In this document: positions 20,384 to 29,428 of the stretch, piece after piece
Numbering within the stretch: the stretch's first letter is position 1
How the letters are laid out: each line of letters opens with the position of its first letter
Origin: Candidatus Dojkabacteria bacterium
GTDB lineage: Bacteria; Patescibacteriota; Dojkabacteria; JAOAGR01
Direction: 5' to 3'
Length of the DNA stretch: 32,153 bases
NCBI GenBank assembly: GCA_026415655.1
Contig: JAOAGR010000012.1
Span: 1 to 32,153 of the forward strand
The notes under the pieces: model-generated
What the model saw: the letters and a program-made list of their open reading frames with translations, nothing else
What the model was told of the DNA's origin: nothing
The model's database searches: none
Position numbers and translations under genes: made by a program

Positions 20384-21646
20384 TTACTTCCTATGGTGTG
20401 TCATGTATTGGTAATATATAAATGATGCAATTACCATAGCAACTGAGGATACAAGTAATGGGAGATGAATATTATAATTTATTATCCATGATGAAATAAT
20501 TGGTACTATGCCTTCGACTAATGCTTGCATTGATTGATTGAATCCTAGACTCTCACCCTGATGTTTTTTGTCCGTTGAATTTGATATTACAGTTACTAAG
20601 TTAGCTTGAGTTATACCGTAAAATATTGCTAGAAAAGGAACGATGTAAAAAAGTGTATAGTCCTGTCTTGGTATTAAAAATGCAGGATATATAAAAATTA
20701 ATATCGGGATTGATATGAACAATATTTTATGGGGTTTAATTCGTGTTGAGATTATGCTGTTTATGATGCCGAGAGATATCACAAGCCATATGCCAGCATA
20801 AGCCAAAAATATTCCTAGATCGTTTGGCTTGTATTCAAATTTATAATAAAGATAAATATTAATTCCATATACAAATATTTGGAATGATAGTGATACTAAA
20901 AGTGTTATAAGATATAAAAATTTGACATCACTTTTGAATAAAAAATTATATATATCCTTAATACCGAAAGAAAAATCGAATTTGTTTATAACTGGATATT
21001 TTAATGTTTCTTCTAATAAGAAATAGACACAGATAATAGCGACTATTGATAGGATGCAAGCTACCAGAAATGGAGTGATATTATCGATTTTACTGCTAGT
21101 AGGAATAAATGGGATAATAGAACTTATTTGCACATCAGCAAGCATCCCACCAAGATATGGTCCGAGGATAATACCAAGACCTATTGAAATGCCAATGAAT
21201 CCAAAGTTTCTCGATTTATTCTTCTCAGAACTCAAATCAGCTATGATAGAATTTGCTATTGTGGCATTACCACCCATTGCTCCGCCAAGGGCTCTACCTA
21301 TCAAAATGATCCAAATGTTATGAAAAATTATACCGAACAGGAATGCTAAATTAGCTATAAAGGCACCGTTTAGTGTGAGTAAAAGCAATTTTTTTCTACC
21401 ATAACGATCTGAAAGATTACCAATTATAGGGGCAGCAAAAAATTGAGCTATAGCGTAAGAACCAGTAATGATTCCCAACACTATTGTTCGTAGATCACTG
21501 TCCCAATTTTTGGGTATTAGAGGGCTATTCGGATCTAAGAATAGGGGAGTAATAGATGGAATAATAATCCCAAAGCCTAAAAAATCTATAAAAACAACAA
21601 AAAGCAATACACTAATACGACTTATGAATGTGAGATTTATCTCCAT
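20384..21646 (-). CDS. MFS transporter
   Basis: FLGFGIIIPSITPLF...APIIGNLSDRYGRKKLLLLTL signature; start at MEINL (21646) avoids overlap with the amidase (ORF track start 21688). Confidence 0.87.
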   Translation of the reverse strand: MEINLTFISRISVLLFVVFIDFLGFGIIIPSITPLFLDPNSPLIPKNWDSDLRTIVLGIITGSYAIAQFFAAPIIGNLSDRYGRKKLLLLTLNGAFIANLAFLFGIIFHNIWIILIGRALGGAMGGNATIANSIIADLSSEKNKSRNFGFIGISIGLGIILGPYLGGMLADVQISSIIPFIPTSSKIDNITPFLVACILSIVAIICVYFLLEETLKYPVINKFDFSFGIKDIYNFLFKSDVKFLYLITLLVSLSFQIFVYGINIYLYYKFEYKPNDLGIFLAYAGIWLVISLGIINSIISTRIKPHKILFISIPILIFIYPAFLIPRQDYTLFYIVPFLAIFYGITQANLVTVISNSTDKKHQGESLGFNQSMQALVEGIVPIISSWIINYNIHLPLLVSSVAMVIASFIYYQYMTHHRK

Positions 21647-21653
21647 TTCACGG

Positions 21654-22124
21654 TTAGTATAACAAATTTTTCCAACCTTTTTCTCCAAGAAAACTTTTTC
21701 CTGGACATGTCGTCGTTGGTTTTATCTCACAATGCCCTAGAATTTGACTTATATTTGTTTTGTATTGATATTTTCGTATCAAGTTTTTGAGAGTATTAAT
21801 GACTTTTTTATTCGGAGATTTATTTTCCAAATTATCATTTATGCATATTGCTATAGATTTTGTATTGTATTCCCAATTACCACAATGCCATCCTATATAT
21901 TTATCTGATAATAATTTTTTGACTGTTCCGTTTGAATCCACTAAATAATGATAAGCACAAAATGTCGTTTTTCCATTTCTGATATGACCAGAATCTAATG
22001 GACGGAGATAATGTTCTACATCCTTGTTTAAAAAATCTTTTATATATAAATTTACCATGTGTATTGCTTCTATTTCCCAGATATTACGTTTTTTACCAGA
22101 ATGATGTATTACTATAGTATCAAT
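21654..22124 (-). CDS. N-acetylmuramoyl-L-alanine amidase (amidase_2/PGRP-like); needs non-ATG start to include first zinc-site His
   Basis: In-frame extension upstream of the ATG at 22058 reads (I)DTIVIHHSGKKRNIWEIEAIHM; later AYHYLVDSNG, HCGNWEYNTKSIAICI and GHCEIKPTTTCPGKSF. Confidence 0.75.
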   Translation of the reverse strand: MDTIVIHHSGKKRNIWEIEAIHMVNLYIKDFLNKDVEHYLRPLDSGHIRNGKTTFCAYHYLVDSNGTVKKLLSDKYIGWHCGNWEYNTKSIAICINDNLENKSPNKKVINTLKNLIRKYQYKTNISQILGHCEIKPTTTCPGKSFLGEKGWKNLLY

Positions 22125-22127
22125 ATT

Positions 22128-22400
22128 TTATCGTTGTCTATCAAAATCAACTGAATATTTTTTTGTTGGTATAAGATTTCTTTTTAGTGAAAGAGCAAAG
22201 AATTTAATAATTTTTTCTCTATTTTTTCTTATTAAACCTAAGCTTTGACTAGATGAATTTTTTATATGTTCAGAATATCTAAAAAAATAATAATTTAAAA
22301 ATTCAATGACTATACTGTCAGAATACCAAAAATAGTTTCTATTAGAAAATAGATCCTTACATTTGTAGAAAAATAAATTTAACGAAGAATTAATTAACAT
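22128..22400 (-). pseudogene. 90-codon ORF in the same frame as, and separated by one TAA from, the amidase; possible 5' part of an interrupted gene
   Basis: MLINSSLNLFFYKCKDLF...KKYSVDFDRQR then TAA (22128-22130) then NIDTIVIHHSG in the same frame. Confidence 0.45.
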
Positions 22401-22591
22401 AAACAAAAATAAAAGGGATCGGCACTGCCCCGACCGACCCCGATTGTGACCTCCACTGCCCCAAAGAGGCCACAATCTGAGCCAGTATAATATTTTACAT
22501 TCTTCTAAATTTTTTGCAAGAGCTCAAAAACTTTACTCCCCATAGTCCAGCAGGCCTCTTTTACCGAACCGGACTAGGGGGACTAAAGTCC
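22401..22591 (-). ncRNA. Unassigned structured RNA or 5' leader with intrinsic terminator
   Basis: Promoter at 22598-22626 (-); hairpins 22530-22548/22571-22589, 22442-22453/22466-22477 and 22415-22423/22433-22441, the last followed on the minus strand by TTTTATTTTT. Confidence 0.65.
22415..22441 (-). terminator. Intrinsic terminator ending the structured RNA
   Basis: GGGGTCGGT/GCCGATCCC stem with TTTTATTTTTG tail on the minus strand. Confidence 0.75.
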
Positions 22592-22597
22592 ATAAAC

Positions 22598-22626
22598 AAT
22601 ATACTACATAGTTTGATGTGTGTCAA
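22598..22626 (-). promoter_or_regulatory. Near-consensus sigma70-type promoter
   Basis: Minus strand TTGACA - 17 nt - TATATT. Confidence 0.8.
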
Positions 22627-22864
22627 GAGTAGAGTGAATGTTCTAAATCGATTTCGTTCCTGCATAAAAAGATATAATTTTCATCTATCGCCTTTCAGGC
22701 TGGTTTTGTGGAATGTAAGTGTGTAAAACGAAGCGTGTTGAATGTTATGGGTATCAAATTCGGTTTGATTGTGTGATTGAGTTGCATATAACTTTTGCAG
22801 AATAGATAAATTCGGGTTGTTATTTGTTGATTTACCAAGATTCGATGTTCAGCCAATACTGGCT

Positions 22865-22894
22865 TTGACTGAATGTTGTTTTTTGTAATATAAT
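22865..22894 (+). promoter_or_regulatory. Promoter for tmRNA
   Basis: TTGACT - 18 nt - TATAAT, 11 nt before the tmRNA 5' end. Confidence 0.8.
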
Positions 22895-22905
22895 TTTGCT
22901 TACAT

Positions 22906-23317
22906 GGGGATGAATCTGGATTCGACGGGGTTGTATGAGATGTAAATGCAGGTCGTGTTTGCGATACAACGTAAAAATATCGCTCTTACAAATAATGCCA
23001 AAGAATCAACATTGGCTGATGCTATAAAATCAGCATTGCAAAAAGTTGCACAGCCACAATTGACTCTTGCAGCTTAATCTATAATCCTCGAAGAGAGGAA
23101 GATAGATATAATCATATGGATTTGTACTTTTGCCATATGATTGAAATATAAAAAGTACAGCTTGTATAGCCTGGTCATCTATACAAGTTAAACTGACCTT
23201 ACCATGTGTTATTTTTGTAAATTTTTGAGACACATGGGAAATTTAAAATTTACTAAGCCTGTAGATTTTACATTTCATAGACTCCGGACGCGGGTTCGAT
23301 TCCCGCCATCTCCACCA
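22906..23317 (+). ncRNA. ssrA: tmRNA (one-piece)
   Basis: 5' GGGGATGAATCTGGATTCGACGGG, 3' GGACGCGGGTTCGATTCCCGCCATCTCCACCA, acceptor GGGGATG/CATCTCC, tag frame ending ...QLTLAA-TAA. Confidence 0.96.
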
Positions 23318-23474
23318 TTGCACTAATAATAACTTCAGTGAATTTGATATTTTGTAAATTTCGTTTTTTATTTTTTAGCATTAACACGTAAATTGAAGAG
23401 GTTTTATATTTTTAAGTTTAATTAATAAATTTAATTATTTATAATTCGCTAAACATTCAATTAAGTTCGTGCAG

Positions 23475-24041
23475 ATGAAATTAAAATTACAGAGAAATTT
23501 TGTTCGTGTAATCATAATGATGCCTTTTTCGATTGTAGCTTTGATTGGTGTAATCTATTTGTTAGTCAAATGGTACTATCATGATGATTCGATTGAAAAA
23601 GTAAATACTAATTTCACTCCTGAAAATATTAAATGTAAATATTATTTAGCTCAGAAAAAATTAGAAACAGTTAAATTGGGATTAGTACTTGCAGACGGAG
23701 TTGAACGAAATATCAATGTTGAATTGGCGTCAAATTCGGAACAACACCGTATTGGTTTGATGGGGAGAGAAAAGTTAGAGAGTGATGGAATGTTATTTAT
23801 TTTTAATGAATCAAAGATTCAATCTTTCTGGATGAAAGACACCTGTATGAATCTAGATATTCTTTTTTTTGATGAAAATGGGAATTTTATAAATGGATAT
23901 TTTGATCTAAAGCCTTGTATAGAAAATGATTGTGAGACATATAAGTCTAAAGCACCAATAAAATATGTACTAGAATTACCTGCTGGGAAATTTGACAAAA
24001 ATCTCTTTAATGAAAATACAAAATTGATTTTAAAATTTTAA
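23475..24041 (+). CDS. DUF192 family membrane-anchored protein
   Basis: HRIGLMGREKLESDGMLFIFNESKIQSFWMKDTCMNLDILFFDENG...APIKYVLELPAGKFD; start at the second Met (23475) or at 23469. Confidence 0.85.
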   Translation: MKLKLQRNFVRVIIMMPFSIVALIGVIYLLVKWYYHDDSIEKVNTNFTPENIKCKYYLAQKKLETVKLGLVLADGVERNINVELASNSEQHRIGLMGREKLESDGMLFIFNESKIQSFWMKDTCMNLDILFFDENGNFINGYFDLKPCIENDCETYKSKAPIKYVLELPAGKFDKNLFNENTKLILKF

Positions 24042-24580
24042 TTTTCTTTGGGTTTTCTAAATTGCCAATCAATACCAAAAAGTAAAATGCTAAGTTTGTT
24101 TAATACATTCATGTGTAAGTCCCAGTAATGAAAAGCCTTAGCAAAAACAGTTACTAAATTTTTGATCTCTTTTTCTAACTCATATTTTTCACTGACAACA
24201 ACAAATATTTTATTTTTTTCCCTTCTTACAAACACATTTTCCATTAATATTGTTTCTTCAAACCATTTTGCCATTTTCGTAAAGGGTAGATGTACAATTA
24301 TCTCTGGAGTAGAAACAGCATACCCTATTTTATAGGGTAGTAACATTTTATATGCTCGCATTACTTCATAAATATTTTTTTTAAACTTCGGATCTTTTGT
24401 ATTGACTAAATTTGGATCTGTTTTCAACATATCTCCACGATGTGGAGGACCGCCTTCGCGAGCTAAATAACAAAAAGTTGACCACATTTTATCCCATGCT
24501 ACATTGCCATTTTCATCATATACAAAAGGAGCAGATCCCATAGGGGTATTTGTCACTGATCTTTTTTTACTAAATAACAT
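24038..24580 (-). CDS. Conserved-looking hypothetical protein with LAREGGPPHRGD motif
   Basis: 180 aa ORF flanked by conserved genes; distinctive ordered motif. Confidence 0.6.
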   Translation of the reverse strand: MLFSKKRSVTNTPMGSAPFVYDENGNVAWDKMWSTFCYLAREGGPPHRGDMLKTDPNLVNTKDPKFKKNIYEVMRAYKMLLPYKIGYAVSTPEIIVHLPFTKMAKWFEETILMENVFVRREKNKIFVVVSEKYELEKEIKNLVTVFAKAFHYWDLHMNVLNKLSILLFGIDWQFRKPKEN

Positions 24581-24631
24581 TTTGATTTATTTTATAGTAT
24601 GTATTAAAATTCAACAAAATAAAAAAGTATT

Positions 24632-24877
24632 ATGTCAAGAGTTTGTGATCTAACAGGAAGAAGAGCTAATGTACAGAGATCCGGTAGGCATAAATCGGGT
24701 AAAAGTAGAGCTGGTAAAAAGGCGTTTTCGTATAGGGGGCCACATGGTCTGCGTGGTGTAAAAAAAAGGAAAGTACAAAATTTAAATTTAGTAACAGTGC
24801 GTACTCCTCTTGGTAAATTACGAGTTTCCATGAAGGCTTACAAGACACTTTTTAAGAAAACCAACGAGACACACTAA
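24632..24877 (+). CDS. rpmB: 50S ribosomal protein L28
   Basis: MSRVCDLTGRRANVQRSGRHKSGKSRAGKKAF...LVTVRTPLGKLRVSMKAYKTL. Confidence 0.92.
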   Translation: MSRVCDLTGRRANVQRSGRHKSGKSRAGKKAFSYRGPHGLRGVKKRKVQNLNLVTVRTPLGKLRVSMKAYKTLFKKTNETH

Positions 24878-24918
24878 TAACTAAAATAAAATTAAATACC
24901 ACTATGGTAAAATAAGTT

Positions 24919-25965
24919 ATGTTTGATAGTATTTGGCGTATTTTTACTGATGATGTTGGTATTGATCTAGGTACAGCAAATACAAAAGTAGTAATTTCAG
25001 GATTTAATGAAATAATCTCTGAACCATCGGTTGTTGCGCAAAACGCGAATGATGGTTCAATTTTAGCAGTTGGTGCAGAAGCAAAAAAGATGTTGGGAAG
25101 GACTCCTTCCTACATTAAGGCAGTACGGCCTCTTAGGGATGGAATAATTTCTGATTTTGATGCTACTAAAAATATGGTTTCTTATTTTATTAACTTGGCA
25201 TATAAAAAATCTAATAAATTTTTTAAAATACCTAGACCTCGTACGATTATCGGAGTCCCATCGTCGGCAACGGAGATTGGAAGAAAAGCTGTATATGATG
25301 CGGCGAAATCTGTAGGATCAAGAGAAGTATTTATTATCGAAGAACCAATGGCTGCTGCTATTGGTTCGGGGTTGCCGGTTAGTGAGGCTGTAGGATCCAT
25401 GATTGTTGATATTGGAGGGGGTACAACAGATATAGCTATAATTTCGCTTGGTGGTATCGTTATAGACAAAACTATAGCTGTTGCTGGGGATCTTATGGAT
25501 CAGGCTATAGTAAAATATGTGCGTGAAAAATATAATTTGCTCATAGGAGAACGTATAGCCGAGGATGCCAAAATAAATATCGGTTCAGCATATCACACAA
25601 CCAAGACTAAAATTTTTGAGATTAGAGGGCGTGATTTGATTCAAGGTATACCAAGGATACTAAATATAACATCAAACGAGATAAGAGAAGCTATATCACC
25701 ACAGTTGCAGATGATCGCGGAAGCAATATCTGAAGCGCTCGAAGAATGCCCTCCAGATCTTTTGGCAGATATTACCGCGAGTGGAATTATGCTTGCTGGG
25801 GGTGGGGCTATGATTGAAGGTATTAAAGATTACTTTGAAGATAAAACGAAGATGAAATTCATTGTAAGTGATGATCCGATTTTTGCCGTAGTTAAAGGAA
25901 CGAAAAAACTTTTAGAAGATATAGATTTATTGTCAAAAATAAAAGGTAGTTTTCAAACATTCTAA
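24919..25965 (+). CDS. mreB: Rod shape-determining protein MreB
   Basis: DVGIDLGTANTKV, RTIIGVPSSATEIGRKAVYDAAKSVGSREVFIIEEPMAAAIGSGLPV, DIGGGTTDIAIISLGGIV. Confidence 0.97.
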   Translation: MFDSIWRIFTDDVGIDLGTANTKVVISGFNEIISEPSVVAQNANDGSILAVGAEAKKMLGRTPSYIKAVRPLRDGIISDFDATKNMVSYFINLAYKKSNKFFKIPRPRTIIGVPSSATEIGRKAVYDAAKSVGSREVFIIEEPMAAAIGSGLPVSEAVGSMIVDIGGGTTDIAIISLGGIVIDKTIAVAGDLMDQAIVKYVREKYNLLIGERIAEDAKINIGSAYHTTKTKIFEIRGRDLIQGIPRILNITSNEIREAISPQLQMIAEAISEALEECPPDLLADITASGIMLAGGGAMIEGIKDYFEDKTKMKFIVSDDPIFAVVKGTKKLLEDIDLLSKIKGSFQTF

Positions 25966-25968
25966 TAA

Positions 25969-26754
25969 ATGCAAGTTGAACGTAGAAAAAGAATAATATT
26001 GTATAAAAATTTTTATATAGTTTTATTATTGTCTTTGATAATTATCATTTTTAATTTTTTAGGTCTGTATACGCTACCAAAGCAATTTTTTGCTTCCACA
26101 ATATATCCATTTAAGATTGAGCTTCTAGAATTTTCATACGATACCAAGCTCTTTTGGATTGAAATTTTCGATTATGATGATTTGGTTAGAGAGAATTTAA
26201 GATTGAGGCAAGAAATCTTAGCAATTAGAAAAGTGACACCATCAATACAAGAGGAAAGTTTAAATAATTGTCTTGATAAGCAGAAATTGATGATAACAGG
26301 AGTTGGAGATTTTGATATTACAGGATATATTATTGGCATACCGTTGGTTTTTGACCGTTCAGTTTATTATTACAATCAACCGGTCTTTTTTGGAAATATT
26401 CTTTTTGGTTTTATAGAAGAAATCAATGAAGATTATAGAACTATCAAAGTGCGAAGTGTTTTTAGATATGAAGAAAAAAATGTTTCTGTTAAATTGAAAG
26501 AAAGTGAAGAAATATTTGGTTTTTTAAAATATGATACTGAGACTAAAAGACCTTTTGTCAGAGGTATAAGAAAAAATACTAATCTGAGTGCGGGTGATAT
26601 ATGGGTTACTACAAATTTGGTACAGGGCATACAATCCGGATTGATTGTTGGTTCAACATCCAATATCAAACAACAATTGGAAGCTTATGATGAGTATTAT
26701 ATAGATGTCGGGTATGATATTAGATTGATCGATCATTTGTGTGTAAAATCATAA
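25969..26754 (+). CDS. mreC: Rod shape-determining protein MreC
   Basis: N-terminal TM, coiled coil, beta-domain, position directly after mreB. Confidence 0.83.
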   Translation: MQVERRKRIILYKNFYIVLLLSLIIIIFNFLGLYTLPKQFFASTIYPFKIELLEFSYDTKLFWIEIFDYDDLVRENLRLRQEILAIRKVTPSIQEESLNNCLDKQKLMITGVGDFDITGYIIGIPLVFDRSVYYYNQPVFFGNILFGFIEEINEDYRTIKVRSVFRYEEKNVSVKLKESEEIFGFLKYDTETKRPFVRGIRKNTNLSAGDIWVTTNLVQGIQSGLIVGSTSNIKQQLEAYDEYYIDVGYDIRLIDHLCVKS

Positions 26755-26758
26755 AACG

Positions 26759-27202
26759 ATGAAATTTGTACTAAACGTAATTTTTCTGACTTTTTTCATT
26801 GTTATTTTTTTTATAGAAAATACATTAAACGAACATTTTGCTTTCTTATCTTATTTTTCTATCGGTGCTATTCTTCTTATATTATATTTATTAAATAATA
26901 ATTCGGACTTAAATTTTTATATTCTTTTAATTTTAGGATTCTTTTTAGATCTTTTGCATTATGAAAATATAATAGGTATAAGAAGTTTGCTTTTAATATT
27001 GTCTTGGGCTTTGCTAACCGTAGTTCATATAAATTCACCATTGAAGATATTACATTTACTTAGTGATTTTGTGTTTTTCCTAGTATTATATTTAAGTTTA
27101 AAAGGATATGAATTTGATATATTCAATTTTTTCATTTTTGTAATAATATTATTTTTTATTAGGTTTTTGAAGGATGTTTTTACTTTAGAAACAAAAGAAT
27201 AA
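26759..27202 (+). CDS. mreD: MreD-like membrane protein
   Basis: 147 aa multi-TM, position after mreC. Confidence 0.65.
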   Translation: MKFVLNVIFLTFFIVIFFIENTLNEHFAFLSYFSIGAILLILYLLNNNSDLNFYILLILGFFLDLLHYENIIGIRSLLLILSWALLTVVHINSPLKILHLLSDFVFFLVLYLSLKGYEFDIFNFFIFVIILFFIRFLKDVFTLETKE

Positions 27203-27212
27203 TAGTAAATAT

Positions 27213-27240
27213 TTGAATTTTTAGGATTTTATGGTATAAA
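27213..27240 (+). promoter_or_regulatory. Promoter for rpsB operon
   Basis: TTGAAT - 16 nt - TATAAA. Confidence 0.55.
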
Positions 27241-27257
27241 TCATTTTGATATTAGCA

Positions 27258-27308
27258 CCTAGACAGTGCCTAATGACTTAGTGGGTAACCCCTAAGTTTG
27301 TGTCTAGG
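27258..27308 (+). promoter_or_regulatory. Structured rpsB leader (putative autoregulatory element)
   Basis: Outer stem CCTAGACA/TGTCTAGG, inner stem ACTTAG/CTAAGT, apical GG(G)TAACC(C); 3' arm abuts a GGAGG. Confidence 0.55.
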
Positions 27309-27327
27309 GAGGAATAATTAGGTAAGT

Positions 27328-28230
27328 ATGTCAAAACAAAATGAAATAAAAGAACAAACAAACTCGGTAGTTAATCTACCATATTTAGAATCAAATGAAG
27401 CAACTATAGAATTGCTTCTAAAATTGGGTGCACATTTTGGCCATCAGACACAGAGATGGCATCCATCAATGAAAGAACACATATATACCGAACGTAATGG
27501 AATCCACATAATTGATTTGGTAAAAACTATTGATAATTTTAACAAAGCATTGGATCACTTATACGAATATGCGAAAAGAGGTGAAATACTTTTTGTTTCT
27601 ACTAAGCCACAGTTACGTGAACTTGTTAAAAATGCTGCTATAAAATCAAAATCTCATTTTGTAATAAATAGATGGCCAGGGGGATTACTTACTAATTATC
27701 AAATGTCACAAAAATCTGTGAAGAAATTTAATGAGATGGTAAGTAGCTTTTATCAAGGAATTCATAATCGAACAAAAAAGGAAATGTTGAAAATGGTTGA
27801 TCATATAAGAAGGTTAGAATTTTTATACGGTGGTTTGAGATCCTTTAATAAAAAATTCTCTTGTGTTGTGGTTATAGATCCAAAACTCTCAAAAATTGCT
27901 GTTAAAGAGGCTAGTGTTTCGGGAATACCTGTGGTAGCAATCGCAGATACGAATTCACCAACTACAAACATAAATCACATAATACCTTGTAATGATGATG
28001 CGATAGGCCCTGTTGAGTTTTTGCTTGAAAGAATTGCTGATACAATCTTATTGGGTAATCAAGGTAAAGGAGTAGAATACAAACCAGTCAATTTCGATGA
28101 ACTAACGGAGCTCGCAAATAACATGAATAAAAATCTTGATAAAACTGATCAAGCAGGACAAAATAAGCGTGTTATAAGAGTGACTAAAGAACAAGTAAGC
28201 AAAATAGTAAAACAAAGAAAACAAAAATAA
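27328..28230 (+). CDS. rpsB: 30S ribosomal protein S2
   Basis: LLKLGAHFGHQTQRWHPSMKEHIYTERNGIHIIDLVKT; GIPVVAIADTNSPTTNINHIIPCNDDA. Confidence 0.97.
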   Translation: MSKQNEIKEQTNSVVNLPYLESNEATIELLLKLGAHFGHQTQRWHPSMKEHIYTERNGIHIIDLVKTIDNFNKALDHLYEYAKRGEILFVSTKPQLRELVKNAAIKSKSHFVINRWPGGLLTNYQMSQKSVKKFNEMVSSFYQGIHNRTKKEMLKMVDHIRRLEFLYGGLRSFNKKFSCVVVIDPKLSKIAVKEASVSGIPVVAIADTNSPTTNINHIIPCNDDAIGPVEFLLERIADTILLGNQGKGVEYKPVNFDELTELANNMNKNLDKTDQAGQNKRVIRVTKEQVSKIVKQRKQK

Positions 28231-28236
28231 AAACAT

Positions 28237-28827
28237 ATGTCTACTATAGATTTAATTAAACAACTAAGAGAAGAAACAGGAGCAGGTATATCAGATATCA
28301 AAGAAGCACTTACTGTATCAAATAATGACATAGAAGCGGCAATGGCGTATTTAAGGAAGAAAGGAGTATCAAAAGCAGAAAAAAGACAAGATAGACAAAC
28401 AAATCAAGGTGTTATTGCATCTTATGTCCATTCAAACAATAAAATTGCAGTTTTAGTCGAATTAAATTGTGAGACTGATTTTGTAGCCAGAAATGAAGAG
28501 TTTCAAAACTTAGCACGAGAATTGGCTTTGCATATTTGTGCTAATAACCCTGAGTTTCTTTCCGAAAATGATGTGCCTGAGAATATTCGAGCAGAATTTG
28601 AACGTGAAGTCAAAAATGATCCTAAATTTGCTAATAAGCCAGAAAATGTACTAAGTCAGATAGTAGATTCAAAAGTAAAAACTTACGCCAAGGAAAAAAG
28701 TTTACTTTCGCAGCCTTATTTCCGTGATTCTAGCAAGACAATTGATGATCTGATTAAGGCGTTTACAGCAAAATGTGGAGAAAAAATAGTTGTAAGAAGA
28801 TTTATTAGATGGGAGCTTGGAGCATAA
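28237..28827 (+). CDS. tsf: Elongation factor Ts
   Basis: LIKQLREETGAGISDIKEAL, AVLVELNCETDFVARNEEFQNLARELALHI. Confidence 0.97.
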   Translation: MSTIDLIKQLREETGAGISDIKEALTVSNNDIEAAMAYLRKKGVSKAEKRQDRQTNQGVIASYVHSNNKIAVLVELNCETDFVARNEEFQNLARELALHICANNPEFLSENDVPENIRAEFEREVKNDPKFANKPENVLSQIVDSKVKTYAKEKSLLSQPYFRDSSKTIDDLIKAFTAKCGEKIVVRRFIRWELGA

Positions 28828-28873
28828 ATTGGATTTTGAAATAGTTAGTATTTTTTGATATATATTTGTGAGT

Positions 28874-29428
28874 ATGTATTATATTGATTACGGTCTAGAT
28901 AATAAATTAAGTTCTGCATTAGATCATCTGAATTCTGTTTTAGCAAAAATAAGAACAGGTAGAGCCTCTGCTTCTTTTGTTGAAGATATCCAAGTTAGTG
29001 CATATGGAAGTAAGATGCCAATTAATCAGTTAGCTACAATTTCCATTCCTGAACCAAGACAGATTACCATATCCGTATGGGATCAAAATATTGTAGATGA
29101 CGTAGTTAACGCCATAGTTGCTAGTAACCTAGGTGTGACACCGATTCGTGATGGAAATAATATAAGATTAAACTTTCCTCCGCTCACAGAAGAGCGAAGA
29201 AAAGAGATTGCAAAATTGGTATCACAAGAGGGCGAAAACACAAAAGTTACAATACGCAATATAAGACGAGAGGCTATCAAATTTGTTGAAACAAAGGGGA
29301 AAGAAGAAAATATAAGTGAGGAATTGATAGATAAAAATATTGAAGAGATAGAAAAAATAGTGAAAAATTATATTTCTAAAGTTGATGATATTATAAAGTC
29401 AAAAATTGATGATATAATGCATGTTTAA
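28874..29428 (+). CDS. frr: Ribosome recycling factor
   Basis: KIRTGRASASFVEDIQVSAYGSKMPINQLATISIPEPRQITISVWD; ATG at 28874 or GTG-type start at 28868. Confidence 0.95.
   Translation: MYYIDYGLDNKLSSALDHLNSVLAKIRTGRASASFVEDIQVSAYGSKMPINQLATISIPEPRQITISVWDQNIVDDVVNAIVASNLGVTPIRDGNNIRLNFPPLTEERRKEIAKLVSQEGENTKVTIRNIRREAIKFVETKGKEENISEELIDKNIEEIEKIVKNYISKVDDIIKSKIDDIMHV

Noticed and set aside
22128-22475. ORF starting MWPLWGSGGHNRGRSGQ... as the true protein start
   Set aside because: Its first ~25 codons lie inside the two structured hairpins and terminator; ATG at 22400 (MLINSS) is the more likely start.
22401-22600. SRP RNA, RNase P RNA or T-box
   Set aside because: Lacks the SRP domain IV consensus (GGTCAGGnCCGGAAGGnAGCAGCC), the RNase P GAGGAAAGTCC/ACAGAAA cores and the T-box GGTGG motif, as far as I can see by eye.
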